DNA from: Streptomyces sp. MP131-18
GTDB lineage: Bacteria; Actinomycetota; Actinomycetes; Streptomycetales; Streptomycetaceae
Direction of reading: 5' to 3'
Length of the DNA: 64,000 bases
Assembly (NCBI RefSeq): GCF_001984575.1
Contig: NZ_LZNS01000001.1
Span: forward strand, 6,750,729-6,814,728
Shown: piece by piece, positions 44,275-54,748 of the stretch
Layout of the letters: every line of letters starts with the position of its first letter
Position numbering within the stretch: position 1 is the first letter of the stretch
The notes under the pieces: generated by a model
The model's input: only the letters and a program-made list of their open reading frames with translations
What the model was told of the DNA's origin: nothing
Database searches by the model: none
Position numbers and translations under genes: made by a program

Positions 44275-45516
44275 GTGACGGATCTCGCCAGCGCCGGTGC
44301 CCTGTCCGGAGAGGCCGGCCCCGACGGACGCGCCGGCCGTACGTTGCGGCGGCTGCGTGCGGTGGCGCCCGCGCTGCTCGGCTTCGCCGCCGTCCGGTTG
44401 CTGTGCGTCATGGTGCTGGCGCTGTGGGACCCGGCCGAGGACAAGGGTGTGGTGCGCCTGCTGTCCGGGCGCTGGGACTCCGTCTGGTACGCCAGCATCG
44501 CGGACGAGGGCTACGGCCGCACGGTCGTGGCGGACGACGGCGGGGTGCACTCCGACCTGGCCTTCTTTCCGCTGCTTCCCTGGCTGGAACGTGTGATCTC
44601 CGCCGTCTCACCGCTCTCCGCGGGCGAGGCCGGCCTGCTGGTGAGCGCCGTCGCCTCGCTCGCCGCGGCCTGGGCGCTCTTCGCCATCGGCGAGCGGCTG
44701 TACGGCCGCCGGGCGGGGGTGCTGCTCGCCGTGCTGTGGGCGGCGGTGCCGGTCGGGATCGTTCAGTCGATGGCCTACACCGAGGCGCTGTTCACGGCCC
44801 TCGCCGCCTGGTCGTTGTACGCCGTGCTCACCGGGCGGTGGCTGACGGCCGGACTGCTGTCGGCCGCCACGGGGCTCTGCCGGCCGGCCGGGCTCGCGGT
44901 GGCCGCCGCGGTGGCCGCGGCCGCGCTGGCGGTGCTGCTCGCCGAACGGGCGGAGCGGCGCGCTGCGGAGCCCGCGGCGGAACGTGCGGCGGGCGTGGCC
45001 GCCGGGCCGTGGCCGTGGGCGGCGCACCGGCGCATGCTGGCCGGCGTGCTGCTCGCGCCGCTCGGCTGGGCGGGCTACGTGCTGTGGGTGGGCGCGCGCA
45101 CCGGCGAGCCGCTCGGCTACCTCCGGGTGCAGGGGGACTGGGGCAACGGGTTCGACGGCGGGTGGGCGTTCGCCCGGTTCATCGGGGACCGGCTGGCCGG
45201 CGGCAACCCCGTGGCGGGCCTCGGGCTGTGCGCGGGGGTGGCGCTGCTGCTGTGGGTGTGCGTGCGGTGCGTGCGGATGGGGCTGCCGCTTCCGCTGCTG
45301 GTGTACGGCGGGGCGATGGTGGTGCTGGCGCTGTGCGCGGCGGGCTACTTCGGCAGCAAGCCCCGCCTGCTGCTCCCCGCGTTCCCCCTCCTGCTGCCCG
45401 CCGCGGTGGCGCTGGCCGGTGCGCGCGCCCGAGTGGTCGCGGTCGTGCTGGTCACGGCCGCGACCGGGGCGGCGCTCTACGGCGCCGTCTGGCTGACCGG
45501 CTCTGGGCCGCCGTGA
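44275..45516 (+). CDS. Membrane glycosyltransferase, PIG-V/GT39-like
   Basis: This is a 413-residue multispanning protein (about 10 hydrophobic segments). The RWDSVWYASIADEGYG motif and the following HSDLAFFPLLPWLERV are typical of the PIG-V-like mannosyltransferase family, with an acidic residue in the first extracytoplasmic loop. Such enzymes use polyprenyl-phosphate sugar donors on the outer membrane face. The GTG at 44275 is used. The acceptor is unknown. Confidence 0.85.
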   Translation: MTDLASAGALSGEAGPDGRAGRTLRRLRAVAPALLGFAAVRLLCVMVLALWDPAEDKGVVRLLSGRWDSVWYASIADEGYGRTVVADDGGVHSDLAFFPLLPWLERVISAVSPLSAGEAGLLVSAVASLAAAWALFAIGERLYGRRAGVLLAVLWAAVPVGIVQSMAYTEALFTALAAWSLYAVLTGRWLTAGLLSAATGLCRPAGLAVAAAVAAAALAVLLAERAERRAAEPAAERAAGVAAGPWPWAAHRRMLAGVLLAPLGWAGYVLWVGARTGEPLGYLRVQGDWGNGFDGGWAFARFIGDRLAGGNPVAGLGLCAGVALLLWVCVRCVRMGLPLPLLVYGGAMVVLALCAAGYFGSKPRLLLPAFPLLLPAAVALAGARARVVAVVLVTAATGAALYGAVWLTGSGPP

Positions 45517-45525
45517 CCCGGCGGT

Positions 45526-45552
45526 CCGGCTCCGCCGTGACGGCGGAGCCGG
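45526..45552. terminator. Bidirectional 12-bp hairpin between glycosyltransferase and sflA
   Basis: CCGGCTCCGCCG (45526-45537) and CGGCGGAGCCGG (45541-45552) are exact reverse complements around TGA. It lies between two convergent stop codons. Confidence 0.75.
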
Positions 45553-45553
45553 G

Positions 45554-45997
45554 TCAGCTCTGGTTGAAGAATCCGCCTTCCGAGGCGTGGCGGCTGTCGC
45601 CGCTGACGACCTCGTAGTCGGCCGGGGTCAGCAGGAAGACGCGGGTGGCGACGCGCTCGATGTCGCCGCGCAGCCCGAACGTCAGCCCCGCGGCGAAGTC
45701 GACGACGCGCTTGGCGTCGGCGGACTCGAGCACCGTGAGGTTGACGACGACCGGGATGCCGTCCCGGAACAGCTCACCGATGCGGCGGGCGTCCCGGAAG
45801 CTGCCGGGGGTGACGGTGGCGATCCTGCCGCCCTGCTCCTCGGCGGCCTCGGCCGCCACCCGGAGCCTTGGGTCCGTCGTCCACGACGGAGCCTTTTCCC
45901 CCGGCTCGGGCCCTTCGGCGTACTCATCGTCGTAGTAACGCATCTCGCTGTCGTCGACGAGGCCAAGCCAGGCACTCGCCTTGCGCACCGATCCCAT
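45554..45997 (-). CDS. sflA: SepF-like protein SflA
   Basis: This is a 147-residue SepF-family protein. The N-terminus (MGSVRKASAWLGLVDD) is the amphipathic, membrane-binding helix. A 45-residue acidic linker follows. The SepF core has ATVTPGSFRDARRIGELFRD, PVVVNLTVLESADAKRVVDF and GLTFGLRGDIERVATRVFLL. It is isolated from the ftsZ-sepF division cluster. This fits the streptomycete SepF-like A protein, which is reported to affect hyphal tip growth. The ATG at 45997 has GAGGAGG upstream. Confidence 0.9.
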   Translation of the reverse strand: MGSVRKASAWLGLVDDSEMRYYDDEYAEGPEPGEKAPSWTTDPRLRVAAEAAEEQGGRIATVTPGSFRDARRIGELFRDGIPVVVNLTVLESADAKRVVDFAAGLTFGLRGDIERVATRVFLLTPADYEVVSGDSRHASEGGFFNQS

Positions 45998-46367
45998 GGT
46001 CGCCTCCTCTCTGCTACGCGGTCCCCTACCCGTCCGCGGCCCTCCTATGGTTGACCATGATGCGGACAATGCGCCAAGCGGATAGCCGCTTCGGGCCGCT
46101 TTCGTAACGGTTCTGGTGCATACGATGTGCCGTCTCATCAGCGGGATTGGGGTGTCGGGGCGCTGACGGAGAGTAAGTTGTGCACGCCCCGCCAACCGGG
46201 TGACACGGGGCGTGTCCGCTGTGACCGAAAGGCGTTCTTGGCAACAGGGCTGACGGCGAGAAGACTCAATGCAGCGCTTGTCAGGAGCATGCCGTACAGC
46301 GAGCTCCTGACCAGGCCTCACGGGCCGTTCATCCAGCGGCCCCTGATTCCTTACTGGAGGAAGCCAA
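45998..46367. promoter_or_regulatory. Divergent intergenic region sflA / protease
   Basis: This 370-bp region is noncoding. A short palindrome ATGGT-TG-ACCAT lies at 46047-46058, near the sflA side. The region before the protease contains no convincing small gene and ends in CTGGAGGAAG, the ribosome-binding site of the protease. Confidence 0.4.
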
Positions 46368-47288
46368 GTGAGTTTGAAGCGCACCAACCCCCACAGACGC
46401 GGGACCCGACGGCTGGGGCTGACCGCCGCCGCGACGGGCCTGCTCGCCATGGCGGCATTCGTGATGCCGGGCTCCGCCCAGGCGGAGCCCGTGGAGACGT
46501 TCTCGGCCTCGCAGCTGGCCGCGGCCAGCGATGCGGTGCTGACCTCGGACGTCGACGGCGGCAAGGCGTGGACGGTCGACGAGGAGACGAACAGGGTTCT
46601 GCTCAGCGTCGACGAGACCGTCACGGACGCCGAGGTCGACAGCATCCTGAAGGACGCGGGCTCGCTCGCCGACGCCATCACGGTGGAGCACATGCCGGGC
46701 ACGCTCGAGCGCTACATCGCGGGCGGCGACGCCATCTACGCCGACGCCGGCTGGCGCTGCTCGGCCGGAGTCAACGTCCAGTCCGGGAGCACGTACTACT
46801 TCATCACCGCGGGGCACTGCACCGAGGGCTTCCCCGACTGGTACACGAACTCCTCACTCAGCACCTACATCGGCCCGACGGCGGGCTCCAGCTTCCCGGG
46901 CAACGACTACGGGATTGTGCGCTACGACAGCTCGGTGCCGCACCCGGGCACGGTGAACCTGTACAACGGTTCCACGCGTGACATCACCGCCGCGGCCAAC
47001 GCCTCCAACGGCCAGTCGGTGCAGCGCAGCGGCAGCACCACGGGCCTGCGCAGCGGCACGGTGACCGGGCTGAACTACACGGTCGACTACGGCGGCGGCG
47101 ACGTCGTCTCCGGGCTGACGCGGACCAACGCCTGTGCCGAAGGCGGGGACAGCGGCGGCCCGTTCTTCTCCGGCAACACCGTGCTCGGCCTGACCTCGGG
47201 GGGCAGCGGCAACTGCTCCTTCGGCGGCACGACCTTCTACCAGCCGATCGTGGAAGCTCTCAACGCCTATGGCGTGAGGGTCATCTAG
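46368..47288 (+). CDS. Secreted S1-family (streptogrisin-type) serine protease
   Basis: This 306-residue preproprotein has a signal peptide (to about VMPGSAQA, residue 38), a propeptide with the alpha-lytic-type pro-domain pattern (residues about 40-115), and a mature chymotrypsin-like domain beginning near IAGGDAIYADAG. The catalytic triad is His150 (TAGHC), Asp180 (NDYG) and Ser262 (GDSGGP). The substrate-pocket LTSGGSGNCSFGGTTFYQP is typical of streptogrisins. The GTG at 46368 follows GGAGGAAG. A strong terminator follows. Confidence 0.94.
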   Translation: MSLKRTNPHRRGTRRLGLTAAATGLLAMAAFVMPGSAQAEPVETFSASQLAAASDAVLTSDVDGGKAWTVDEETNRVLLSVDETVTDAEVDSILKDAGSLADAITVEHMPGTLERYIAGGDAIYADAGWRCSAGVNVQSGSTYYFITAGHCTEGFPDWYTNSSLSTYIGPTAGSSFPGNDYGIVRYDSSVPHPGTVNLYNGSTRDITAAANASNGQSVQRSGSTTGLRSGTVTGLNYTVDYGGGDVVSGLTRTNACAEGGDSGGPFFSGNTVLGLTSGGSGNCSFGGTTFYQPIVEALNAYGVRVI

Positions 47289-47747
47289 CGCCATCGCGCC
47301 GGTAGTGCGCACCGACCGCCCCCGCCCGCGCCCCGGGCGGGGGCGGTTTTCGTGTGGTGGGCGCGAGCGGAGTGGCCCAAGTCGCGTGCCGCGAGGCCGA
47401 AAAACGGACAGCCGGCACGAAGAACGGCCCGTAACAGCGATTTTCAGACAGGTGTAGACCTCACGGGGCAAGGATGCTCCCCTCACACCCGGTGACACTT
47501 GGGCGGCACGGGGTGCCTCCTCTGGGTGGCCTAGGCATGAAAACGCCGTGTGTTCTGGAGGGTTTACGCGTATTACACCGCGCAGTGTGATCGTATGTCC
47601 GGGGCAGGATCTCGTGCTTGTATGACTCGGCCATGGTGGGAATACTCGCCAACACCGCTTGGCATGGACGTGACCGACCTCGCAGGACTGGCCAAGTCCG
47701 TGCTCTCTCCGGAGTCAAAGGGCTCCAACCCCCACAGGAGGAAGAGC
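47289..47747 (+). promoter_or_regulatory. Intergenic region between the two protease genes
   Basis: This 459-bp region is noncoding. It starts with a terminator (47315-47350) and ends with AGGAGGAAG before the second protease GTG. The middle is relatively A+T rich, as expected for a promoter. No operator is identified. Confidence 0.45.
47315..47350 (+). terminator. Intrinsic terminator after first protease
   Basis: ACCGCCCCCGCCCG (47315-47328) and CGGGCGGGGGCGGT (47334-47347) pair perfectly around a 5-nt loop and are followed by TTTT. Confidence 0.9.
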
Positions 47748-48830
47748 GTGACACACCGACGTACCTCACACCGGCGCATGGCCGTCGCAGCCACCGGGCT
47801 CGCGGCGCTCCTCGCCGGTTCGTTCGCCGTCACTCAGGCGAACGCCACCTCTCCCGCAACCGACGCCGTTCCCGACGTCCTCTCCTCGGCCGAGGCCGGC
47901 GAACTGGCCGGCTCCCTGGCCGGTCTGCTCAGCGACGAGGCCGCCGGCGGCACCTTCTACGACTCCGACACCGAGACCCTCGTGGTCAACGTCGTGGACG
48001 AGGCCGCCGCGGACACGGTGCGGGAAGCAGGGGCCGAAGCCCGCGTGGTGGAGAACAGCCTCGCCACGCTGAGCGAAGTCAGGGCCTCGGTCGAGGACTT
48101 CGCCGTACCGGGCACCGCCTGGTCGATCGACCCCGTCAGCAACACCGTGCGCGTCACCGTGGACAGCACGGTGACGGGCGAGGAACTGGCCTCGGTCCGT
48201 GACTCGGTGGAGGCCCTCGACGGCCTGGCCACGCTGGAGCAGCGGGCCGGCGAGTACCAGCCGTTCATCGCGGGCGGCGACGCCATCTACAGCTCGGGCG
48301 CGCGCTGCTCGCTCGGGTTCAACGTGTCGGTGGGCGGCCAGCCGGGCTTCCTGACCGCCGGGCACTGCGGATCGGTCGGCAGCGGCTGGTCCGACTCCTC
48401 CGGCGGCGGCGAGATCGGCACCATGACCGCGGGCGAGTTCCCGGGCGGCGACTACGCGCTCGTCGAGTACAGCGCGGACATCGACAACCCGAGCGCCGTC
48501 AACCGGTACGACGGCTCCACCCAGGAGATCACCGGCGCCGCCGAGGCGACCGTCGGTCAGTCGGTGGAGCGCAGCGGCAGCACGACGGGCCTGCACGGCG
48601 GCGAAGTCACCGCCGTGGACGTCTCCGTCAGCTACCCGCAGGGCACGGTCAACGGCACCATCGAGACGACCGTCTGCGCCGAGCCCGGCGACAGCGGCGG
48701 CGCGCTGTTCTCCGGCTCCGACGCTCTCGGCATCACCTCGGGCGGCAGCGGCAACTGCTCCTCGGGCGGTCAGACGTTCTTCTACCCGGTGACGGACGCG
48801 CTCGACGCGGTGGGCGCGACCCTGCCGTAA
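47748..48830 (+). CDS. Secreted S1-family protease with long propeptide (streptogrisin type)
   Basis: This is a 360-residue preproprotease. The signal peptide spans about residues 1-34 (MAVAATGLAALLAGSFAVTQANA). A longer pro-domain covers about residues 35-178 (with the AWSIDPVSNTVRVTVDSTVT fold). The mature domain starts near FIAGGDAIYSSG. The triad is His206 (TAGHC), Asp235 (GGDYAL) and Ser316 (GDSGGA). It is paralogous to the preceding protease but has a fuller pro-region. The GTG at 47748 follows AGGAGGAAG. Confidence 0.94.
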   Translation: MTHRRTSHRRMAVAATGLAALLAGSFAVTQANATSPATDAVPDVLSSAEAGELAGSLAGLLSDEAAGGTFYDSDTETLVVNVVDEAAADTVREAGAEARVVENSLATLSEVRASVEDFAVPGTAWSIDPVSNTVRVTVDSTVTGEELASVRDSVEALDGLATLEQRAGEYQPFIAGGDAIYSSGARCSLGFNVSVGGQPGFLTAGHCGSVGSGWSDSSGGGEIGTMTAGEFPGGDYALVEYSADIDNPSAVNRYDGSTQEITGAAEATVGQSVERSGSTTGLHGGEVTAVDVSVSYPQGTVNGTIETTVCAEPGDSGGALFSGSDALGITSGGSGNCSSGGQTFFYPVTDALDAVGATLP

Positions 48831-48865
48831 CGGCCCGACGGCACACCACCGTCCGCATGCACAAA

Positions 48866-48910
48866 GTTCCCCGCTCGCCCGCCCCGCAAGGGGCCGGGCG
48901 GGCGGGGAAC
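48866..48910. terminator. Bidirectional terminator between second protease and asd
   Basis: GTTCCCCGCTCGCCCG (48866-48881) pairs with CGGGCGGGCGGGGAAC (48895-48910), with a single G-T wobble in 16 pairs. It sits between convergent genes. Confidence 0.85.
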
Positions 48911-48951
48911 CGCGTGTGCGGGCCCTGTGGCTTCGGCCGTGGCCTCGGCCC

Positions 48952-49977
48952 TCAGCGCTCGGCGGCGACCAGCTCCGCGATCTGGACCGCGTTGAGCGCC
49001 GCCCCCTTGCGCAGATTGTCGCCGGAGACGAAGAGCGACAGGGCGTTGTCGGCCGTCTCGTCGCGGCGGATGCGGCCCACGTAGCTGGCGTCGCGCCCGG
49101 CGGCCTGCTGCGGGGTGGGGATGTCCGACAGCTCCACGCCCGCCGCGCCGGCCAGCAGCTCGCGGGCCCGGTCGGGCGGGAGGGGACGCGCGAAGCGGGC
49201 GTTGATCTGGAGGGAGTGGCCGGTGAAGACGGGGACGCGGACGCAGGTCCCCGACACCTTGAGGCCGGGGATCTCCAGGATCTTGCGGCTCTCGTTGCGC
49301 AGCTTCTGCTCCTCGTCGGTCTCATCGAGGCCGTCGTCCACGATCGAGCCGGCCATCGGCAGCACGTTGAACGCGATGGGCCGCACGTACTGCTCGGGCG
49401 TGGGGAAGTCCACCGCGAGCCCGTCGAACGTGAGCCGGGCGGCGTCCTGGGCGACGGCGCCGCGCGTCTGCCGGTCCAGCTCCGCGACGCCGGAGAGCCC
49501 GCTGCCCGACACCGCCTGGTAGGTGGCCACGACCAGGGCGGTCAGCTCCGCCTCCGTGTGCAGGGGGCGCAGCACCGGCATGGCGGCCATCGTGGTGCAG
49601 TTCGGATTGGCGATGATCCCCTTGGGGCGCTGGGCGACGGCGTGCGGGTTGACCTCGGAGACGACGAGCGGGACCTCGGGGTGCATGCGCCAGGCGGAGG
49701 AATTGTCGATGACCACCGCGCCGGCCGACGCGACCTGCTCCGCCAGCTCCTTCGAGGTGCCCTTGCCCGCGGAGAACAGGGCGATATCGAGACCGGAGAA
49801 ATCGGCGGCCGCCGCGTCCTCGACCGTGATCGCGCCGTCCTGCCAGGGGAGCGTGCTGCCGGCGGACCTGGCCGAGGCGAACAGCCGAAGCTCGTCCACC
49901 GGGAACTTCCGTTCGGCCAGTATCTGCCGCATGACGCCGCCCACCTGGCCGGTGGCACCGATGATCCCGATTCTCAT
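48952..49977 (-). CDS. asd: Aspartate-semialdehyde dehydrogenase
   Basis: This 341-residue enzyme of the aspartate family pathway reduces aspartyl phosphate with NADPH. IGIIGATGQVGGVMRQIL is the NADP site at the N-terminus. The catalytic Cys127 lies in ANPNCTTMAAMPVLRPL. The YQAVSGSGLSG segment binds phosphate, and the catalytic His is in VPVFTGHSLQINARF. The ATG at 49977 is clear. It is not adjacent to a lysC gene here, and it is divergent from the urease operon. Confidence 0.97.
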   Translation of the reverse strand: MRIGIIGATGQVGGVMRQILAERKFPVDELRLFASARSAGSTLPWQDGAITVEDAAAADFSGLDIALFSAGKGTSKELAEQVASAGAVVIDNSSAWRMHPEVPLVVSEVNPHAVAQRPKGIIANPNCTTMAAMPVLRPLHTEAELTALVVATYQAVSGSGLSGVAELDRQTRGAVAQDAARLTFDGLAVDFPTPEQYVRPIAFNVLPMAGSIVDDGLDETDEEQKLRNESRKILEIPGLKVSGTCVRVPVFTGHSLQINARFARPLPPDRARELLAGAAGVELSDIPTPQQAAGRDASYVGRIRRDETADNALSLFVSGDNLRKGAALNAVQIAELVAAER

Positions 49978-50182
49978 GACGCTCCTCGTGTCCGTTGCGG
50001 GTCTCCAGACCTGCTCCTACCCTGCACCGGATGGCCGGACGACGGCGAATTCTTTGACGTCGGTCACACTCGGTGAGCCCCGTCACGTTGATACTTCTGA
50101 ATGAAAGTAACGCCGCCGTAACGAGGTCGAACTAACCTCCAGTTCTGGCGGTTTCCGACCGGACGACGTGAGGTGGGCAAGC

Positions 50183-50485
<303 letters not shown>

Positions 50486-50547
50486 CATTCCGGGGCCAGG
50501 GCCCCGAGCAGCCGCGGCCCCGCGGCCGATACCCGAGAAGGGCAGTC

Positions 50548-50874
50548 GTGATTCCCGGAGAGATCCTGTTCGCCGAGACGCCGGTACCGCTGAACGAGGG
50601 CGCCCCCGTCACCCGGCTCACCGTGCGCAACCTTGCGGACCGCCCCGTCCAGGTCGGCTCCCACTACCACTTCGCCGAGGCCAATCCAGGACTCGACTTC
50701 GACCGGGCCGCGGCCCGCGGGCTGCGCCTGGCGATCCCGGCCGGCACCGCCGTGCGGTTCGAGCCGGGCATCCCCGCGGAGGTGGCCCTGGTGCCGCTGG
50801 CCGGCCGTCGGATCGTCCCCGGACTGCGCGGCGGAGCCGGCGGGGCACTCGTGGAGGGCGGGGCCCGTGACTGA
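50548..50874 (+). CDS. ureB: Urease subunit beta
   Basis: This 108-residue subunit starts at GTG 50548 (IPGEILFAETPVPLNEG). The UreB core VRNLADRPVQVGSHYHFAEANPGLDFDR is present, although the chain is short at the C-terminus. An AAGGG site precedes the GTG. The stop overlaps the ureC start by 8 bases, so translation is coupled. Confidence 0.96.
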   Translation: MIPGEILFAETPVPLNEGAPVTRLTVRNLADRPVQVGSHYHFAEANPGLDFDRAAARGLRLAIPAGTAVRFEPGIPAEVALVPLAGRRIVPGLRGGAGGALVEGGARD

Positions 50875-52588
50875 GCTGGCACGGGCCCGCTACGCGGACC
50901 TGTACGGGCCGACCACGGGCGACCGGGTGCGGCTGGCGGACACGGACCTGCTGATCGAGGTCGAGGAGGACCTGGCGGGCGGCCCCGGCCGCGCCGGGGA
51001 CGAGGCCGTCTTCGGCGGTGGCAAGGTCATCCGCGAATCGATGGGCCAGTCCCGCGCCACCCGTGCCGAGGGCACCCCGGACACCGTGATCACGGGCGCC
51101 GTCGTACTGGATCACACCGGCATCGTCAAGGCCGATCTCGGTATCAGGGATGGCCGGATCGTTGCGCTCGGCAAGGCCGGGAATCCGGACACGATGGACG
51201 GGGTCCACCCGGGCCTGGTGATCGGCCCGGAAACGGAGATCATCGCGGGGAACGGCCGGATTCTGACCGCGGGCGGCGTCGACGCGCACGTCCACTTCAT
51301 CTCGCCTCGCCTCGCCGACGAGGCCCTGGCCTCGGGCGTCACCACCCTCGTCGGCGGCGGCACGGGACCGGCCGAGGGCAGCAAGGCCACCACGGTGACG
51401 CCCGGGCCCTGGCACCTGGCCAGGATGCTCCAGGCCCTGGACGACGTCCCGGTCAACGTCGGGCTGCTCGGCAAGGGCAGCACCGTCTCCCGCGAGGCCA
51501 TGCTCAGCCAGCTGCGCGGCGGCGCCGTCGGCTTCAAGATCCACGAGGACTGGGGCGCCACGCCCGCCGTCATAGACGCCTGCCTCGGGGTGTGCGAGGA
51601 GACCGGCGCCCAGCTCGCCATCCACACCGACACCCTCAACGAGGCCGGTTTCGTCGCCGACACCCTCGCCGCCATCGCCGGCCGGTCCATCCACGCCTAC
51701 CACACCGAGGGCGCGGGCGGCGGGCACGCGCCCGACATCATCACGGTCGTCTCCGAGCCGAACGTGCTGCCCAGCTCCACCAACCCGACCCGGCCGCACA
51801 CCCTGAACACCGTCGAGGAACACCTCGACATGCTGATGGTCTGCCACCACCTCAACCCGGCCGTCGCCGAGGACCTGGCCTTCGCGGAGTCCCGCATCAG
51901 GCCCTCCACCATCGCCGCGGAGGACGTCCTGCACGACCTGGGCGCCATCTCCATCATCTCCTCGGACTCCCAGGCCATGGGCCGCGTCGGCGAGGTGATC
52001 ATGCGGACCTGGCAGACCGCCCACGTGATGAAGCGGCGGCGCGGCGCGCTGCCGGGCGACGGTCCGGCCGACAACCACCGGGCCTGTCGCTATGTCGCCA
52101 AGTACACGATCAACCCGGCGGTCGCCCAGGGGCTCGGCGACGAGATCGGCTCCGTGGAGCCGGGCAAACTCGCCGACCTGGTGCTGTGGGAGCCCGCGTT
52201 CTTCGGCGTCAAACCGCTGCTTGTCATCAAGGGCGGCCAGATCGCCTGGGCGCAGATGGGGGACTCGAACGCCTCCATCCCCACGCCGCAGCCGGTGCTG
52301 CCGCGGCCCATGTTCGGCGCGCTCGGCCGGGCGGCGGCCGCCGGCTCCGTCAACTTCGTCACCCACCTCGCCCTCGACGGCGGGCCGCTCGACGGCCTCG
52401 GCCTGGCCAAGCGGCCGGTCGCCATCGCCGGCACCCGCGGCACCACCAAGGCCGACATGCGGCTGAACGACGCGCGCCCCCACGTCGCCGTCGATCCCGA
52501 CAGCTTCACCGTCACCGTCGACGGCGAGGCGGTCACCCCCGAGCCGGCCACTGAACTGCCCCTAGCCCAGCGCTACTTCCTCTTCTGA
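50867..52588 (+). CDS. ureC: Urease subunit alpha (catalytic)
   Basis: This 573-residue nickel enzyme hydrolyses urea to ammonia and carbamate. Active-site features are all present: His141 and His143 in GVDAHVHFISP, the carbamylated Lys224 in GAVGFKIHEDWG, and mobile-flap Cys326-His327 in LMVCHHLN. The Ni-binding Asp is in IISSDSQAMGRVGE. The start is GTG 50867, overlapping ureB. The length is standard. Confidence 0.97.
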   Translation: MTELARARYADLYGPTTGDRVRLADTDLLIEVEEDLAGGPGRAGDEAVFGGGKVIRESMGQSRATRAEGTPDTVITGAVVLDHTGIVKADLGIRDGRIVALGKAGNPDTMDGVHPGLVIGPETEIIAGNGRILTAGGVDAHVHFISPRLADEALASGVTTLVGGGTGPAEGSKATTVTPGPWHLARMLQALDDVPVNVGLLGKGSTVSREAMLSQLRGGAVGFKIHEDWGATPAVIDACLGVCEETGAQLAIHTDTLNEAGFVADTLAAIAGRSIHAYHTEGAGGGHAPDIITVVSEPNVLPSSTNPTRPHTLNTVEEHLDMLMVCHHLNPAVAEDLAFAESRIRPSTIAAEDVLHDLGAISIISSDSQAMGRVGEVIMRTWQTAHVMKRRRGALPGDGPADNHRACRYVAKYTINPAVAQGLGDEIGSVEPGKLADLVLWEPAFFGVKPLLVIKGGQIAWAQMGDSNASIPTPQPVLPRPMFGALGRAAAAGSVNFVTHLALDGGPLDGLGLAKRPVAIAGTRGTTKADMRLNDARPHVAVDPDSFTVTVDGEAVTPEPATELPLAQRYFLF

Positions 52589-52600
52589 CGGGCCCGTTCG

Positions 52601-53275
52601 ATGTCCACAGCGGCACTGCTCCTGATCGCGGACGGCCGCTTCCCCGCCGGGGGCCACGCCCACTCCGGCGGTATGGAAGCGGCCATCCGCGCCGGCCGGG
52701 TCACGGGCCCCGCCACGCTGGCCGCGTTCTGCTCGGGCCGCCTGCACACCGCGGGGCTCACCGCCGCCGCTCTCGCCGCCGCGGCCTGCGGTGGCTGCGA
52801 TCCGTGCGACCTGGACGAGGCGGCCGACGCCCGCACGCCCTCGCCCGCGCTGCGCGCCACCGCGCGCAGGCTCGGCCGGCAGCTGCTGCGCGCCGCGCGC
52901 GCCACCTGGCCCGCACCGCACCTGGACGCCGTGGCGGCCGAGCACCCGGGCGGGCTCCACCAGCCCGTCGTGCTCGGCCTCGCGGCCCGCGCCGTGGGCC
53001 TCGCCCCGCGGGACGCCGCCCTGGCCGCCGCCCACGAGGCCGCGGGCGGGCCGGCCTTCGCGGCCGTGCGGCTGCTCGGGCTCGACCCGTTCGACGCCAC
53101 CGCCGTACTCGCCCGCCTGGCCCCCGACCTCGACCGCGTCGCGGACCGCGCCACCGCCGCGGCCGCGGCGGTTCCCCGGCACGGTACCGACGCCCTGCCC
53201 GCCGCCTCGGCGCCGCTGCTCGATATCACCGCGGAAGCACACGCCACCTGGCCCGTGCGCCTCTTCGCCTCCTGA
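52601..53275 (+). CDS. ureF: Urease accessory protein UreF
   Basis: This 224-residue helical accessory protein acts with UreD and UreG as a GTPase-activating component during nickel insertion. The family N-terminus LLLIADGRFPAGGHAHSGGM is clear. The rest is Ala-rich helical and poorly conserved, as usual for UreF. It starts 12 bp after ureC. Confidence 0.92.
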   Translation: MSTAALLLIADGRFPAGGHAHSGGMEAAIRAGRVTGPATLAAFCSGRLHTAGLTAAALAAAACGGCDPCDLDEAADARTPSPALRATARRLGRQLLRAARATWPAPHLDAVAAEHPGGLHQPVVLGLAARAVGLAPRDAALAAAHEAAGGPAFAAVRLLGLDPFDATAVLARLAPDLDRVADRATAAAAAVPRHGTDALPAASAPLLDITAEAHATWPVRLFAS

Positions 53276-53288
53276 ACGGAGCCCCGCC

Positions 53289-53983
<695 letters not shown>

Positions 53984-53987
<4 letters not shown>

Positions 53988-54748
53988 ACGCACCCGGCCG
54001 GGCCGGCGTCGCCGCGCACGCCAGGATCGCCGCCGCCCCGGGCGGCGCGCTGCCCGTGCTGCGCAGCGAAGCGCCCCTGGCCCTGCGCCGCACCCGCGCG
54101 GCCGGGCCGTGGGCCCAGGTGGCGGTCGTCGGTGCGATGAGCGCCCCGCTCGGCGGCGACCGGCTGCGCCTGACCGCCGACGTCGCGGCCGGGGCGGCGC
54201 TGCGCGTCGGCTCGGCCGCGGCCACGCTCGCCCTGCCGGGCCGCGCGCCGTCGGAGCCCGCCACCTACGACATCGCCCTCGCCGTCGGCGAGGGCGGAGA
54301 GCTGCGCTGGCTGCCCGAGCCCGTGATCTCGGTCCGCGGCAGCGAGCTGCACACCACCACCCGCGTCGACCTGGCCGCCGGAGCGCGCCTGGTGCTGCGC
54401 GAGGAGCAGGTACTCGGCCGGGCGGGGGAGGAGCCGGGCCGGCTGCGCGCGCGGCTGACGGTGCGCCGCGACGGGCGGCCGCTGTTCGACCAGCAGCTCG
54501 CGTTCGGCCCCGGAACGCCGGGCTGGGACGGCGGCGCGGTACTCGGTGGCCACCGGGCGGTGGGCCAGCTGCTCGTGGTCGACCCGCGTCTCGCCGACGC
54601 GCCGGCCGAGGCCCGCTCGCTCGGCGGCACGGCCGTGCTGACGCCGCTCGCCGGACCGGCCGCGCTGGTCACCGCCGTCGCGGACGACGCCCTGGCACTG
54701 CGCCGCCTGCTGGAACGCGGCGCCGGCTACCTGTGCCGCACCCGGTAG
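53984..54748 (+). CDS. ureD: Urease accessory protein UreD
   Basis: This 254-residue urease chaperone (UreD/UreH) binds apo-urease with UreF and UreG. Family features include LTADVAAGAALRVGSAAATL and ELRWLPEPVISVRGSELHTTTRVDL. The GTG at 53984 overlaps the ureG stop. It ends the operon and overlaps the convergent AraC gene by 22 bp. No ureE or nickel transporter gene is nearby. Confidence 0.92.

Noticed and set aside
46127..46981. 284-codon frame upstream of and overlapping the first protease
   Set aside because: It is out of phase with the protease, becomes Arg/Gly rich inside it, and lacks a plausible start. The region up to 46367 is treated as promoter/leader.
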